Assembly (NCBI RefSeq): GCF_051622035.1
Contig: NC_135364.1
Location: 21,851,001 to 21,915,000 of the forward strand
Length of the DNA stretch: 64,000 bases
Direction of reading: 5' to 3'
From: Arctopsyche grandis
Taxonomy: Eukaryota; Arthropoda; Insecta; Trichoptera; Hydropsychidae
Positions 39,045 through 51,069 of this stretch are shown here, piece after piece (the stretch's first letter is position 1; each line of letters opens with the position of its first letter). The translations under genes were made by a program, and so were the position numbers. The notes below the pieces were generated by a model. That model had not been told where the DNA came from. It saw only the letters and a program-made list of their open reading frames with translations, and searched no databases.

Positions 39045-40110
39045 ACGAAAAATATTCTTTAGTCCATTCGATATAGACACATTTATACATATGTTCCGTA
39101 ATATGCAAAACAGCAGCAACCGACAAGATCTATTCATAATATACAGCAGTACACGTCATCGAAATGTATCAAGCAGAATCGATTTTCTTTGGCCAATGTG
39201 AAAATATTCACACAAGTACACGCGTGCTAACGAAAGTGCTGACACGCATGCGCATATGAATATTTTCGTAGACATCATATTGTAACAATATTGACTCGAT
39301 GATTCGATGCAAGCAATATTGCGCCGTATCGTCGTGCTCTGTAATATATGTAAGCTGATTTTGCCTTGCACACTCCAAAACAAGCATGAACTTGCCGAAA
39401 ACAGTGCCGTCACAATACCGCGCGAGACAAAATTGCTTGGACGAAACCGCGCAGCGAAAAAGTCGCGCAAACCAAAATAGCGTGGCGACAAAATCGCGCA
39501 GCACGTATATGAACAAAAAAAAATACAAAAACAAGTAATATAAATATTAAAAAGAGGATATTTTTCTTATGCAAAATGAAATGCATAAGAAAAATCCAAT
39601 AGAACACAGCAATGATTAAATAAGAATCGTTTATTTATTTTGAAAGTGTACTTTTTTTACTTGAATTTATTCACACTTTATTGAAACTTGAATAACAATA
39701 ATAGACATATTAAATATAATAATATCTCCTAAATTTAATATCATATCGAAGGATGAGCACAAATTCAAAAGTATACTTTCAAAATAAATAAACGATTCCT
39801 ATTTTATCATTACTATGTTCTATTGAATTTTTCTTATAAATAATACCTCTTTTCAATATTCATATTACTAGTTTTAATTATTTTCATATATTGTTTATAT
39901 TTGTTTATATACGCGTTGCGCGATATTGTCGCTGCGTGTTTTTGTCCAAGCGATTTTGTCCCCGCAATTTTGTCCTGCGCGGTTTTGTCGGGATACCGCC
40001 GAAAACGAGCGGTGCTGTATAGTAAGAACAGAACTAGTTTTTTCCGTGCATTGTTGTGTTGTGCTGTGCTGAGCTGTAGACGTACATACATACAGTCCTA
40101 GATAATATAT
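39045..40110 (+). repeat. Dispersed repeat F, copy split by a foldback element
   Basis: The 5' part (39045-39402) and 3' part (40007-40110) together match the uninterrupted copy at 31240-31595. The intervening 595 bp is a separate element. Confidence 0.75.
39403..39997. mobile_element. Foldback element with 9-bp duplication GCCGAAAAC
   Basis: Flanked by GCCGAAAAC on both sides (39394-39402, 39998-40006). The ends carry repeated GACAAAATCGCGCA-like units in inverted orientation. The middle is also an inverted repeat (CTTTCAAAATAAATAAACGA and its complement). The whole element is therefore nearly one large hairpin with arms of roughly 290 bp. No coding capacity. Confidence 0.8.
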
Positions 40111-41321
40111 AAACGAACCTTGTATGATGTATTCAGAGATGTCATCCAATTATTGAAACAACGGTCTTACGAAAAACATTAAACTTGCTTTTTAATGCAA
40201 TTTAGCTTGGATTCATCCAAAACATTGAAAATTATGACATCACTGTCGATAATTTCCGGTCGTATACCTCTAAAACCATTAGAGATATGATATTTTTATA
40301 CTTAAAATGCATACCCGAGGATTGGTATGATAAAAAGCAACGATGTGATGATGGCTCCGGTGAACGGATAGCAAGCAGCTCCAGAAGAGCAGCAGCTCAG
40401 CGGAGCCTGACGCGTTCCACACGGCGAACATCCGCCCAGCACTTGAAACTTCTATTTATTTATTTTTTTATCTTACTTATTTATTTATTTATATCCATCT
40501 GCTTCGAACCACAGCGCGACGTTTAATTGCTCGCGAAATTAAGACTGTGAAATCACGGGATCGGGTGGAAAAAACCATGGGGAAAAACCTCAGCAGGTAC
40601 AGTACCGACCGTGTGATGTATCGATTTCGAGCAGATGCCGAACGCAACGATCGAATAGATAGTAATTAACACATCAACCGCGAAATAACTGCAAAAAATA
40701 TCGCATATGTGTATTGCCCATTAGAGTCGACGATCCAAGCCAATTTGAATTTCATTACTAACGTGATAGTTAAGGAATAGCATTTGCTTATGGTAGACTG
40801 AAAGTTCTGCAGTATAAATTTTGCTTTAATGTTTTGTTTTATTTTAGCTTCTAATTTAAGTGGTATTGAATTCAGATAAGCCGTCTCAAGTAAAAGTTTT
40901 AATTTATTATTTTTTTCGTCACCAGTCTTTCATCATGCTTTATACATGTATACCTGCATACACATATATTTTGGATTTCAGTAGTTAAGTGTAGTAATAC
41001 GTCAATACATAAAAACAATGTTACGTATGAATAACTAATTTAAAACTGAGCTTTTGATATATGTATAGATATGGAACAAATAATCAGTTAAAATACTATA
41101 AAAACTTCATATACATATATCCAAATTTCATCATTTCTAATTTCTAAAATCTTTCCATTGTTCTATACATTCATATTAAATTCTATTATTTTTTTTTATA
41201 CATTATGTAATTCTCCTAAGATTTAATCTGACACATCTTACATAGTTAGTTCTACCCTTTTTAATTCATTTTTTTAGCTCTTTTTCCTACTAAAATACTA
41301 TTTTATATCATTTTCCAGTAA
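40111..41321. other. Intergenic; GC-richer spot at about 40340-40450
   Basis: The GC-richer spot (CCAGAAGAGCAGCAGCTCAG and neighbours) has no recognisable domain. The rest is AT-rich. Confidence 0.3.
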
Positions 41322-41600
41322 CAGCATAGCTCAGTAGTTAGAATATAATTCTAACAACTGTGGGGTCACGGGTTCAAGCCTTGACGTGGTGTTATATTTT
41401 ATAGACAGACCTTGGATATATGTTCGACCATTAAGGATTCCTGTAATGCTACAATGGTCCAAACTTAAATAAATAGGTACATGTGACTCCAGGTCGATCG
41501 TTTCCAATCAGAGTTTACCAACTTGTCTAGTTTCATTATTAAAACGATTCCTACCAAATTGGCCATTATTTGTCATCATAATTGAATTCAATTCCAAATT
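41322..41600 (+). mobile_element. SINE-like composite, tRNA head plus family body
   Basis: The head AACAGCATAGCTCAGTAGTT and box B GGGTTCAAGCCTTG precede a dyad tail (ACAATGGTCCAAACT, AAATAAA) as at 36248. The GTGACTCCAGGTCGATCGTT body of the hairpin-tailed SINE family then follows. Either two elements abut or the family is modular. Confidence 0.6.
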
Positions 41601-41635
41601 ATAATATTGTGGCATTTAGTTTTATAACCTAGAAG

Positions 41636-41770
41636 AATGCATGAATGATTAGGTTGGCATGTTTGAGTAGAATAAATGATGGTGTTGGTGATATGTGATG
41701 TGAACGATAGATCATTGGGGAGCTCCGCCGAGTAATCATGTGTTTTAAACCGCTCAAAGAGTGTTATTTT
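41636..41770. repeat. Dispersed repeat shared with 13040-13200
   Basis: AGAATGCATG, GATTAGGTTGGCATGTTTGAG and GGAGCTCCGCCGA blocks are in the same order as in intron 2 of gene B. Confidence 0.5.
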
Positions 41771-41884
41771 AATCTAATACGCCTATGTCTCCTGACAATC
41801 AGACCCTAGAATTATATACATTTATATATAGTACATATGCATGTTCAACTTCGGACATAGGTGTCGCCTTGGGGTAGCTCTTAA

Positions 41885-42330
41885 CCCTTTGCCCGCGGCA
41901 CCTTTCTCGCGAATTTGGCAATCGAGTTTTCGACCTTAAATACAGATTTTAATATTTAACCAGATATGTTAATTAACACATAAAGTATTATTTTAAACAA
42001 TAAAATACATAATATATCTCCTAGTTTTGGCTTAATTGTCAAATAATCATTCTTCATACAATTGAGACGTATCGTCACCATTGTTTAAGAGACGTGACGT
42101 CACATAAACGAGGTTTCAGTATGGTTCCACAAAAAACTAAGTTTGACTGGTATATATGCATTTTAAGCAAATTGAATAGATGGCATTCAACTCTCAGTAA
42201 TATATTCAACCGATTTTGCACCTTAAAACAGTTGAAATAGGCGCATATAAGGCTCAAAATTCCGTGCAAAGTTCAAAAATTCTAGACTTGTCGCCCAAAG
42301 CTTCCATAGAAGACGACCGCGGGTAAACGG
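41885..42330. mobile_element. piggyBac-like MITE with TTAA duplication
   Basis: 446 bp between TTAA (41881-41884) and TTAA (42331-42334). The left end CCCTTTGCCCGCGG mirrors the right end CCGCGGGTAAACGG. TTAA targeting and a CCCTTTGCC-type end are typical of piggyBac-like elements. No transposase. Confidence 0.75.
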
Positions 42331-43740
42331 TTAATGGCACCATGGAAAATATAAACAAAATTTCAAACATTTTCCCCAACGGATTTAATCAATATGAGCA
42401 TTTTTGTACAATATAAAAACAACGTTATAATATCTTATGATTGTATGTAAATAAAAGCACTTTTATTGACCACTAGTGGTGTTACCCGACTTCGCTCGGT
42501 TCCACTTTTGACGATTTCTTCCGTTTTAGCACGGATATAATAAAAGTAATTTGAAATGGAAATGCAGTCTAGAGCCATGAAAAAATCTTCATTTGATTTT
42601 ATTTTTATTTGAATCGGAAAATAATAATATTATTTAATTACCGATGAATCACAAATCTTTGACCAATCTAGCAAATCAGAAATGACTTTGATTACAGCCA
42701 ATCTATAAGATTATGCAGAAAAATTCTTGTAATTAGTTCCATTAAGCAAAACTACTTTTATTTGTATGTAGATCTAACCCTAGTAACCGTGAGAGATCTT
42801 CGAAGAATTCACATGTTTATCATAATGAAGCTTTATCGCTCGTAATCGAGTACACCTACACAAATACGTAGATGAATATCAAATCCTATAATATAATAGA
42901 TATTATAGTTTATCATAAAAAAACTTGTCATTTCCTTAAGAAGTTATATTCGCAAGTTCACGGTATTCCCTCGGCATTATCGGCTTCATTATCGGCGGCA
43001 TTTCGCTACACGATACCGATAATTAAAGCTTAATTAAATCCGCACATATCATCACGCCCTTATCTCCGACTTTTCACTCTTGAGAGTCGTCTCTAATTGT
43101 CGTACTTAGTCGAAACAAAAAGAGGAGTCAGCGGAGCGAGTCAGGTTCATTTTCCGCTCCAAATGTCGTAAATAATAATTGTTTTTATTATTATATGTAT
43201 ATGTAGTAGGAAAAATAAAATAAAATGCATTTTAAGAGATGTGTGTGGATGTGGCGTTTCATTGATACGTTTTGTGTCCGGTCGTGAATTACGTACATAT
43301 ACAATATTACAAACATGTATTGTGTGTGTGAACTGACGACGGGTTCCCAAACTGTGGTGCGCCTGAGGCGATCGATGCGTGCCGGAATTCCAGTAGTCCG
43401 TCAGGATGACGATGTATCGCCTCGTTTGTGATCGCAACTACAGGGTGGGTCAACATTTTCAATTTTTAACCTCTGGTCGAATCTGTGGAATGGTTTTAAA
43501 TATATAAATACATAAATTTAAAACCATTGGAATATTAAAACGATTGGGAGAGTGTGGAAGTCGGATATTTTCTATATAAAATTTTGGCCTCCTATATCAG
43601 TGATACTATTCTGAAAGGAATTTATATAAAATGTAGCGCAATGAATTTTCAGCTTTTTATGGCCTTAGTTGACTAAAATATCACAAATAGCACAGCACTA
43701 AATTTGATCAATTTTATATAATATGTACATATGTACATAT
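42331..43740. other. Intergenic with a Helitron-like 3' end at 42476-42530
   Basis: On the minus strand, GGAACCGAGCGAAGTCGGGT followed by AACACCACTAGTGG is the terminus seen in the 27.6-28.5 kb cluster (GAGCCGGGTAAA..ACTAGT). The remainder, including 43310-43440 with a hAT-like GGGTTCCCAAACTGTGGTGC piece, is not assignable. Confidence 0.35.
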
Positions 43741-43914
43741 CAGTGGCGTGCGGTGGAAATTTCTCTGTTTCTATCGCGCAGCTTTATTTACATTTGCGCG
43801 AGTAGGATACAAGAGGATGCTGTGACGTCATACCGCATCCTCTTGTGTCCTGCTTGCACACACGTAAGTAAGGCTGTGCGACGAAAACAGGGAGAATTTC
43901 ACCGAACGCCACTG
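43741..43914. mobile_element. hAT-like foldback MITE, 174 bp
   Basis: Ends CAGTGGCGTGCGGTGGAAAT and its near-complement, flanked by GTACATAT on both sides (exact). The two halves are inverted copies of each other (GCGCAGCTTTATTTAC, GGATACAAGAGGATGC). Related to 11456-11602, and through its core to 48298-48627. Confidence 0.85.
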
Positions 43915-43944
43915 GTACATATACATACATACATATGTATATGG

Positions 43945-44040
43945 GAAAGGTGGTATAGCCAATGGACCCAATTTTATATTTTCCCAAGATACCGTTATCC
44001 GGTTGCCCCTGAGCGACATCTATGGTATTAAACTTGTACA
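43945..44040 (-). repeat. 100-bp repeat, frame IDVAQGQPDNGI, second copy
   Basis: Minus-strand relative of 32055-32155 (see there). Confidence 0.5.
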
Positions 44041-44104
44041 TATGTATGAAAGAAACTATGAAAATATAATAAATCAGGTATTAGTACAACCTCATATTTA
44101 ATAT

Positions 44105-44375
44105 TTAACCAGCAGCGTGGACTAGTGGTTAGCATATTATACTTTCGAGCAGAGTGGTCACGGTTTGAACCCCACCAGTAGCTGTTGGCCAGACCTTTGT
44201 TTATGACTCCGGGTCGATTTTTGAGTCGAGTTTCTGATTTTTATTGGTTCCTGTAAATTGGCATCTCCTTTCCAATCTCTCTTGCAAATCTCAAGTTATT
44301 CAGCGTCTTAAGGTTCGCCAATTTCTATGATAAAATGCTGCAAAAATATATCCATAGATGTCACAGTGGATAAAT
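44105..44375 (+). mobile_element. SINE, hairpin-tailed family, head and part of body
   Basis: The head AACCAGCAGCGTGGACTAGT, GGTTAGCATAT and box B-like GGTTTGAACCCC precede GACTCCGGGTCGATTT and a degraded body. The 3' stem-loop is not seen. Confidence 0.7.
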
Positions 44376-44749
44376 TTTGTATGAATTCGCATCGCTTGTA
44401 TTGATTGTATTATTGTATTGTCTCTGTATTAGTACACTCGTCGCTTTGGAGCAATCTGTAAAGGCGATTGTACATAATCGATTGAAAAAAAAAAAATAAG
44501 CGATTAAACGTATTACATATATAATTGGTTGGAATCCAGCGGTAACTAATGAAAGTCATGAATTTTCAAAATTCCAATATTACACACTTGTCCGTGCATT
44601 ATCATTAAATCTTTCACAAGCTTCTCGATTCCATTTTTCGACATACATACATCCTTAATTTCATCCACATTAGAACAAATAACACACGCAATTTAATATC
44701 GGCATCGAATAATGAGCCAACGACCAGGACAACGGACACGGGTAATGAT

Positions 44750-44887
44750 TAGACTGCGGATAGAGAGCGTGATTTTTCCAGGAATCGGGGTGGTTTGGCT
44801 CTATTTACAAAGCTAGAGGGCAAAAAAAAGGTTTGGCAAACCTTTAACAATTGAACAATGAACGGCGCGCTTTGGGTCCGCAGTCCA
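44750..44887. mobile_element. hAT-like MITE with GTAATGAT duplication
   Basis: 138 bp, TAGACTGCGGATAG at the left and GGGTCCGCAGTCCA at the right, with GTAATGAT exactly on both sides. It has the internal dyad AAAGGTTTGGCAAACCTTT. Same family as 13270-13421 and 50937-51069. Confidence 0.85.
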
Positions 44888-44989
44888 GTAATGATACTTT
44901 TAATTGTCCGTCGATTCGTCGGAGATCATTCTTCGGCGGGTTGACGATTCCTGGCAAGTCTGTGGTCGGCGGGGGCGACACGTGATTGT

Positions 44990-45240
44990 GCCCGGTCCAT
45001 TGTAAAAAAGCTAATCGAAATATTCGGTAGCCGCGGCCGAGATTGGGCATGCATCAGTGGAGCTGTGTGAGAACGGCTCCTCAACACCATCATCATCGCC
45101 ATTGCCGTCGCAACACCGTGACAACACAAATTCTTCGCCAGCCAGAGCCAAGGGAAGAACGAATCGTACTGAATTCCCCGGACTTTTGTCCGGGAGCGTC
45201 CTTTGACCCTTGAAAAAGTCCACGGTTTCATCCGAGATCA
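44990..45240. other. GC-rich island, unassigned
   Basis: Clearly richer in G and C than its surroundings and open on the minus strand in two frames (45247-45011 and 45231-44926). I recognise no domain. Could be an exon, a regulatory region or an old element. Confidence 0.3.
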
Positions 45241-45306
45241 CGATCAAGGATAGCTACAATTTCAAAGTGTCTTTTGGACCCGGTCAAACATCCAATGATA
45301 CTAATT

Positions 45307-46141
45307 CGGGATCCCAATCGAATATTCGAATATTCGAGTGTTCGAATGATTCGTCTGATTTTTCAGCCATTCGTTATTCGGATATTTCATCAACTATTCG
45401 AATATTGTTCGTGTAAACATTTTTTTATAAAATATATATGAAAAGAGTGATGACAAAGAAACCGACGATTATGAAGAAAATTAAATATGTAATGGGGATA
45501 ATTGTGATGAAAATGAAGAAACGGATACATTTGAAGAAACGGGTTTTTATTCATTAAATACAGAAATGTTTGAAGAAAATCTCTTTTCGATCGATAGTAA
45601 CCTCTACGAAATTTAGGAAACATCAGAAAAATAGTACGAATATTTCATTGGCGAAATTTTAGAAGAAATCATATTGAAAAAAGAAAATATATTTTTTAAA
45701 TTATTATTGGATGTAAAAATGAGGTGGAATTCAATGGCATCTACATATGATAAGACGATTTATTCAAGTTTACGAAAGTGTAAACATAGCACTTAAATAA
45801 TATAATTTCAATACTGTTTCTAAGAATGAAATTGATATTTTGAAAATTTTAATTGATGTTCTTACTCCCGTTGAAACCGCAATCAAAGAATTAAGCAATA
45901 AATGAAGTTGTAAAATAGTGCATCTTTAATAACAGCAGAAGGAATTTATAAATTTTTATCTTATATTTTATGTGTTTATTTTAGTTTTATATGTTTTTTT
46001 AATTGAAATATATTACATATATAAATATAATGTAATTTATGCTTAGTACATATGTAATTACATTTTCGAATATTCAAATAGTTCTTGATTTACTATTCGA
46101 TATTCGAATAGTTGAAGCCGACGAATATTTGGGATCCCTAA
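45307..46141 (+). pseudogene. Decayed hAT-type transposase element
   Basis: Ends CGGGATCCC and GGGATCCCTAA with TTCGAATATT-rich inverted subterminal regions. Flanks are TACTAATT and TACCAATT (7 of 8). Inside, around 45710-45740, the plus strand reads LDVKMRWNSM, the WNS motif of hAT transposases. About 45845-45900 reads ILKILIDVLTPVETAIKELS, like the helix that follows it in this family. Stops and shifts break the frame, so it is a relic. Confidence 0.6.
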
Positions 46142-47640
46142 TACCAATTGAATGTTTGTAATTTTATGATTTTTTTACATTATATGTATGTATGTTGTAA
46201 AATTTGATAATAGTAGGCAGCATTGGTAACAATATACTTTTGTTCGCAATCATTAATTTTTATGGGTTTGATTCCATGTTGTTCAAAGTGTGTAGTTAGC
46301 GATATTCCGTCAAATGCTCTTCCTTATAACGTAGTAGATTGGTTTTATTGGAAAATGTAAAAAAAGAAAAGAAAATTGAAAAATTCAAGAAAATTTATAG
46401 CAAATTTCCTTACGTTCGTTTTTTTTTTTCTTTTCTTACGTTTTCTAACAAAACCGATCTTCCATTTTATACGGAGGGGAGGTATAGCACGTGTGGGTAG
46501 GTTCTATTCTAGGCAGAGCTATGTAAGAATTATCCGTATTACAAAATCTAACGAGAAAAATATTGTTTCTACAAAAAATGTGGTTTGTACCCAAAAAAAC
46601 TGACGGATGACAACATGATGACAAAACATGCAAATTATTTCAAATATATGTAGGTTGCTTCAAATTATTTCAAATAACATGTGGATTTAAATTTTTTCAA
46701 TATTTTAAAGGTGATTATTATTCTTAAACATTATATGTTCAAAATTTTACTATAAAAATGACAGTTTTGTATTATTCAATTAATATAATTTAAATCGAAT
46801 CACACCAAATTTGACTTGAAGCCGGATAAAGCTATAATAGCCAATAGTAATATATAAATACATACATACATAATACATTTTATTTTTATTTACATATATT
46901 TTTCTTCCAATAATCCTATTGTGATTTCTATTACTTGATACATTATGATTTTATTTTAACGATTTTCTTTACCTTTGATTTTTTGCATTAATAAATTGTT
47001 TGCATGCTTCGATCGTTGTTTCAATGTTGAAATTTCCTAATTCTATATAAAATGACTGCCAACGAATGATAATAAAAATACAAAACAATTCATATTCAGT
47101 ACAAAAGAGACGTGCAAGTGATGGCCGTAGGTCGAGGCCAACTCGACCATGGCCGACCGACAACTATAATTTCATGTACGATATAATAATAGACGGTAAA
47201 TAACAACTAGTTGTACATACGTAGAGAATATTACAAAAATTACCTGGTATTCATACAAATTCGAATTGGTTCAAAACGTCAATAAATATACTCGAATAAT
47301 ATATATAAAAACCAGTGTGGAGATTTAAAAAAAAAAACAAATTTTAGAATGCCAGGAGTATATGTTGTGTCTAGTGATATTGAATAAAATAGGTGCACAA
47401 CCAATCAGCGTGAAGTGGATTAAAACGTTTGACCAATTAGATCAACGACAATGCATTCTGACCAATGGGTGCATTTAGGGATGTAGCGAAATGACAGATC
47501 GTGAAGGTAGTGGGGTAGCGGGGAAGTGGGGGGGGGGTTTAGAGTGTCTGGTATGTGCTCCTGATATTGAGCACTCAACTTTTCTATTAATACGTGCGCG
47601 CGCGCCTATAAATTACCTTACATTATATTATATATAACAT
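46142..47640. other. Intergenic, nothing recognised
   Basis: AT-rich; a GC-rich G-tract sits at about 47520-47540. No supported gene. Confidence 0.3.
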
Positions 47641-48000
47641 ACTAGCTGAACCCGACATGCGTTGCAATGCCACAATAACGCATGCAATTCCCGTTACCGT
47701 TCCCGTTTCTCGATGTGTTTCAGTACAGTAATGATAATTTGTCGGAAAAACGCAGGCGGCGAACACATTTGAAATTATTCAATTGTTTGTGTATTTTGCC
47801 CAAACAACGCAGGTGGCGACGCAAAAACATTTGAAATTATTGCGTTGCAATGCCACTCATTTCTGTTCCCGTTTTTGGGCGATTTTTTTTTACAGAAACT
47901 ATCGCGGACACGCACAAAACAACTCCTGTAAGTTTCATCGCAATCGGTTGAATGGTATAGGAACGCATACGTGACAGACACACAGACAAACATTGATTTT
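47641..48000 (+). repeat. ACTAGCTGAACCCG repeat family, copy 1
   Basis: Starts ACTAGCTGAACCCGACATGC, has CGTTCCCGTTACCGTTCCCG minisatellite-like pieces and AACACATTTGAAATTATTCA, and ends with GTTTCATCGCAATCGGTTGA and CAGACACACAGACAAACATT. The copy at 53301-53666 is inverted. It resembles widespread insect repeats with Helitron-like CTAG ends; class not proven. Confidence 0.65.
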
Positions 48001-48021
48001 TATACCTACATATACATATAT

Positions 48022-48270
48022 GGTTCCCGGAAAGATGCACTAAATTGCACTAAAAAGCAGCGCAGTTTCGAGAAGTACTAATTTTCAAAGGCACTCAAAA
48101 TGTATTTACGCAATAGAATTCCAAAAAAAAGGTTAGCACCCTCGGATAACATACAAATACCCCTTGACGCTTTTTTGTGGAATTATATTGCGTTAGTTCT
48201 CCTTGAGCATCTTTGAAAGTTTGGATGTCTCGAGAGTGCAACTATTTCGAGTGCATTTTTCCGGTCACCC
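48022..48270. mobile_element. MITE with ATGCACT/TTGCACT termini, uninterrupted copy
   Basis: Left CCCGGAAAGATGCACTAAAT, right AGTGCATTTTTCCGG. Identical in layout to 13209-13615 but lacking the nested insertion, so it shows the empty site. Confidence 0.8.
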
Positions 48271-48297
48271 ATATATTGTATACGGGTCTACCTCATG

Positions 48298-48627
48298 GGC
48301 CCGAATGTGAAACGCCCGCAAACGCAAATATATAAAAAAAAAGGTGCATGGTAAACGGTACATACTCACGTACATACTCACTTAATTTGCGCGAGCAGGA
48401 TACAACAGGAACAAGAGGAACAGGCTTTTCCGTATTCTGCGCGCGCACATTAATACGGGAGGAAAAGCCTGTTCCTCTTGTTCCTGTTGTATCCTGCTCG
48501 CGCAAATTAAGTGAGTATGTACGTGAGTATGTACCGTTTACCATGCACCCTTTTTTTTTGATCGTTCGACTTAAGATCTTTCGATTTTCGATCTTTGCGT
48601 TTTCGGGCGTTTCACATTCGGGCTCGT
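48298..48627. mobile_element. Foldback element with a perfect 89-bp inverted repeat
   Basis: Inner arms 48343-48431 and 48461-48549 are exact reverse complements around a 29-nt loop. Outer arms (GCCCGAATGTGAAACGCCCG at about 48299 and its complement near 48623) extend the structure. No ORF of significance; open frames here are mirror artefacts. No clear target duplication, though TCATGG occurs on both sides. Confidence 0.85.
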
Positions 48628-49689
48628 CATGGAGACCGATTGTATACATATATAAATTACTTTTTTACTTTATTTTTAATTCTTGCTCCAATTGCTTTCC
48701 GAAACCATCCGTTGAAATTAACGGGCACAACGCTAGTTTATAATAAATGTTTTTAAGCCGAATGTTTTACATGTGTACATTTTTATTTGTGATATTTTTT
48801 TAAGAATTAAATATTCATAATAATTAAGCGGCGTGTCTTTCATATATAATACATAGTGTTTTATAACATTTTAAAAATATTATGCGTGTACTTAAAATCA
48901 TATCGGACTAGAGGGCGCAGACTAGTATGCGCGTTCGTTCTGTGCCGGAATGCGAACAGGTTGCGACCGGAAGCTGCTCAACGGACCGGAACTGGCTGCT
49001 CTCGGGCCATTGTTCTCACGGCCCGTCCCTCAAGAAGCACACATTATGTATTATGTATGTATATCAAATCTGATCGGTAAACACCGATCTTTGAATGTGT
49101 AACATTTGTTAAGACTACACAGGTGGTAATACGTCAAACTCGCGATGTATCTACATACATACACAGAGAAATGTAATAATAATAGAAGGGCCCTTACGAA
49201 TAAATAATTGTTGTCAATATTACGCAGTAAGTCTCTATAAATACGCTACAATGCACGGAATACAATCTGATCAATTTACTTATAAAAATGTATCCCATGT
49301 TGTTTATTGTGTGTTTTTGAATGCATTGTGCAATTTTTAACGATGCTTGACCATCTTGCGAGTAACATAAACAAACAGAGAAGTTTTTATCGGACATACG
49401 TCGAGCACCAAGCATCAAATACGACTGATGCTAAAATTATTTAGGATTGTCTGTGGACAATCGTCACTTGACAACAATATGACGCCTAAAGCCACTTCTA
49501 TTAATATAACATTTCTCTGTACATAATATATCAGTAACTTTCAAAGTCCTTTCGTGGGTATTTATTTTGTGTTTTGTTTAATATAAATGAAAAATAGACT
49601 CACGGAAAAAAGGAATAATTGGCAACGAATGATAAAATGTTGTATGTCAATGTCCTCAAAGAAAAATATGGAATATTGTATGCTACGAA
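48628..49689. other. Intergenic; GC-richer spot at 48905-49045
   Basis: No domain recognised. The GC-rich spot has a plus-strand frame (48856-49080) without a familiar motif. Confidence 0.3.
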
Positions 49690-49930
49690 GACTTACCCCT
49701 ACTCCTTCCAAAACGGTTAGGATACGATCTCAGCATAGCGTGTGCATCTTTTAAGTGGATTGGGGGTTGGCCTTCGTAATTGAAGCGATCTTCAATAAAG
49801 TAGCGTAGCTGTGGTCGAGACATTTGATAATAAAAACTAATGAACGATGGATGAGAGAAGTGCTGGAATGGTACCCAAGACAGTGAAATGGGTTAAAAAG
49901 TCTCAAGTTAAATGATCAAATATGGGAAAC
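49690..49930 (+). mobile_element. Possible RTE-like LINE fragment
   Basis: The plus strand reads VLEWYPRQ near 49860, a phrase typical of the C-terminal part of RTE-like ORF2. The rest is frameshifted. Confidence 0.35.
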
Positions 49931-50936
49931 GTGGAGTAGATCAGTGTTCGCCAAGTGAGCTGTTTTTGAGCGTAGTTGATTAGTCTGCCACTAAATGCTT
50001 TTTTCTCTAACCGAGACATTATTTAGCTGCCAGCAGGATGTCCATTTTGTTTAAAAATAATACTTTCAGAGGAGCCGAATGATTAAAAATGAGAAATAAT
50101 GTTTATCACTGTCGTTAAATGTAAGTGCAAGCCTAAATACATAAGTCGGTACAAACCTCCCCGACAGAGTGAAAAAGGAAATATCTAAATCTTATCTAAA
50201 ATATTTACATTGTTATTGATTTTTTTTATAGTACGAAAAAACACTCCTGTCAATTGCATCTGTAGAAAAAAATTAGGCCAATAATCCTGGAAAAATAAAC
50301 GGCCCCCAAATATAGCTTTCTTGGCGACCAGTAGAGTAGATAGATGAATGTTACTTAGAATATATGTAAATATATAGGGATTGCAATTTACCGGCAAATT
50401 TCATTTATCGGTAAATAATTTCTCATATTGCCGGTTTACTGTTTTTTAACGGTAGATGAAAAAAAATAACGTCGATTAGATAGCTTTATGTGGTTACTAT
50501 TCCCAAATTTTAACCTAGGTTGAAACGTAAATAATTAAAAATAAATTTTAGGTAAATAATTTCATACGATTACATAAAGTCCATTCACATTAATTGAAAC
50601 AACCATCTGATGACATTTATTACGACTTGGTTGGTCTGTGTTGCCACTCTTACGAATGCATCAGTGACTCCACAAGAGAACTGTCAAATTGACAGACGTT
50701 TTGTTACTCGCTTCAACTTATCACCAAAAATCAACGTTAGGATAATGTTTTTTGGACAAAAATGGTCAATTGCTATTGTCAACCATGCGTTTTTGCTCTT
50801 TTGCTTCGTAAACCAATGAAGCGGTCTATTGTTATTTGACAAGCACCCAACCAACGCTGAAGACTATTTATCACAAAGCGTTACTATTATGTACTATGTT
50901 ACCAATGTACAAAGCTTTTTATTAAGGCCTTATTAC
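49931..50936. other. Intergenic, nothing recognised
   Basis: Inverted TTTACCGGTAAA-like pieces occur (50385-50450 and 51260-51330) and may be the ends of one larger unclassified element that includes 50937-51069. Confidence 0.3.
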
Positions 50937-51069
50937 TAGAGGTAGGATAGTCACAGTGCTATCCATTGTTCCATCGTTGTAAATCCTTTGTAAAAAAGGT
51001 TCGGCACACCTTTAACAATGCATTTACAACCTTTGAACAATACGCGGCACCTTCTGGGTCCGGTGACTA
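50937..51069. mobile_element. hAT-like MITE with CTTATTAC duplication
   Basis: 133 bp, TAGAGGTAGGATAGTCACAG at the left and GGGTCCGGTGACTA at the right, CTTATTAC exactly on both sides. It contains AAAGGTTCGGCACACCTTT. Third member of the family with 13270-13421 and 44750-44887. Confidence 0.85.

Noticed and set aside
48293..48743. Two overlapping frames (118 and 131 aa) on opposite strands with nearly the same protein
   Set aside because: They are mirror images produced by the perfect inverted repeat, not genes.
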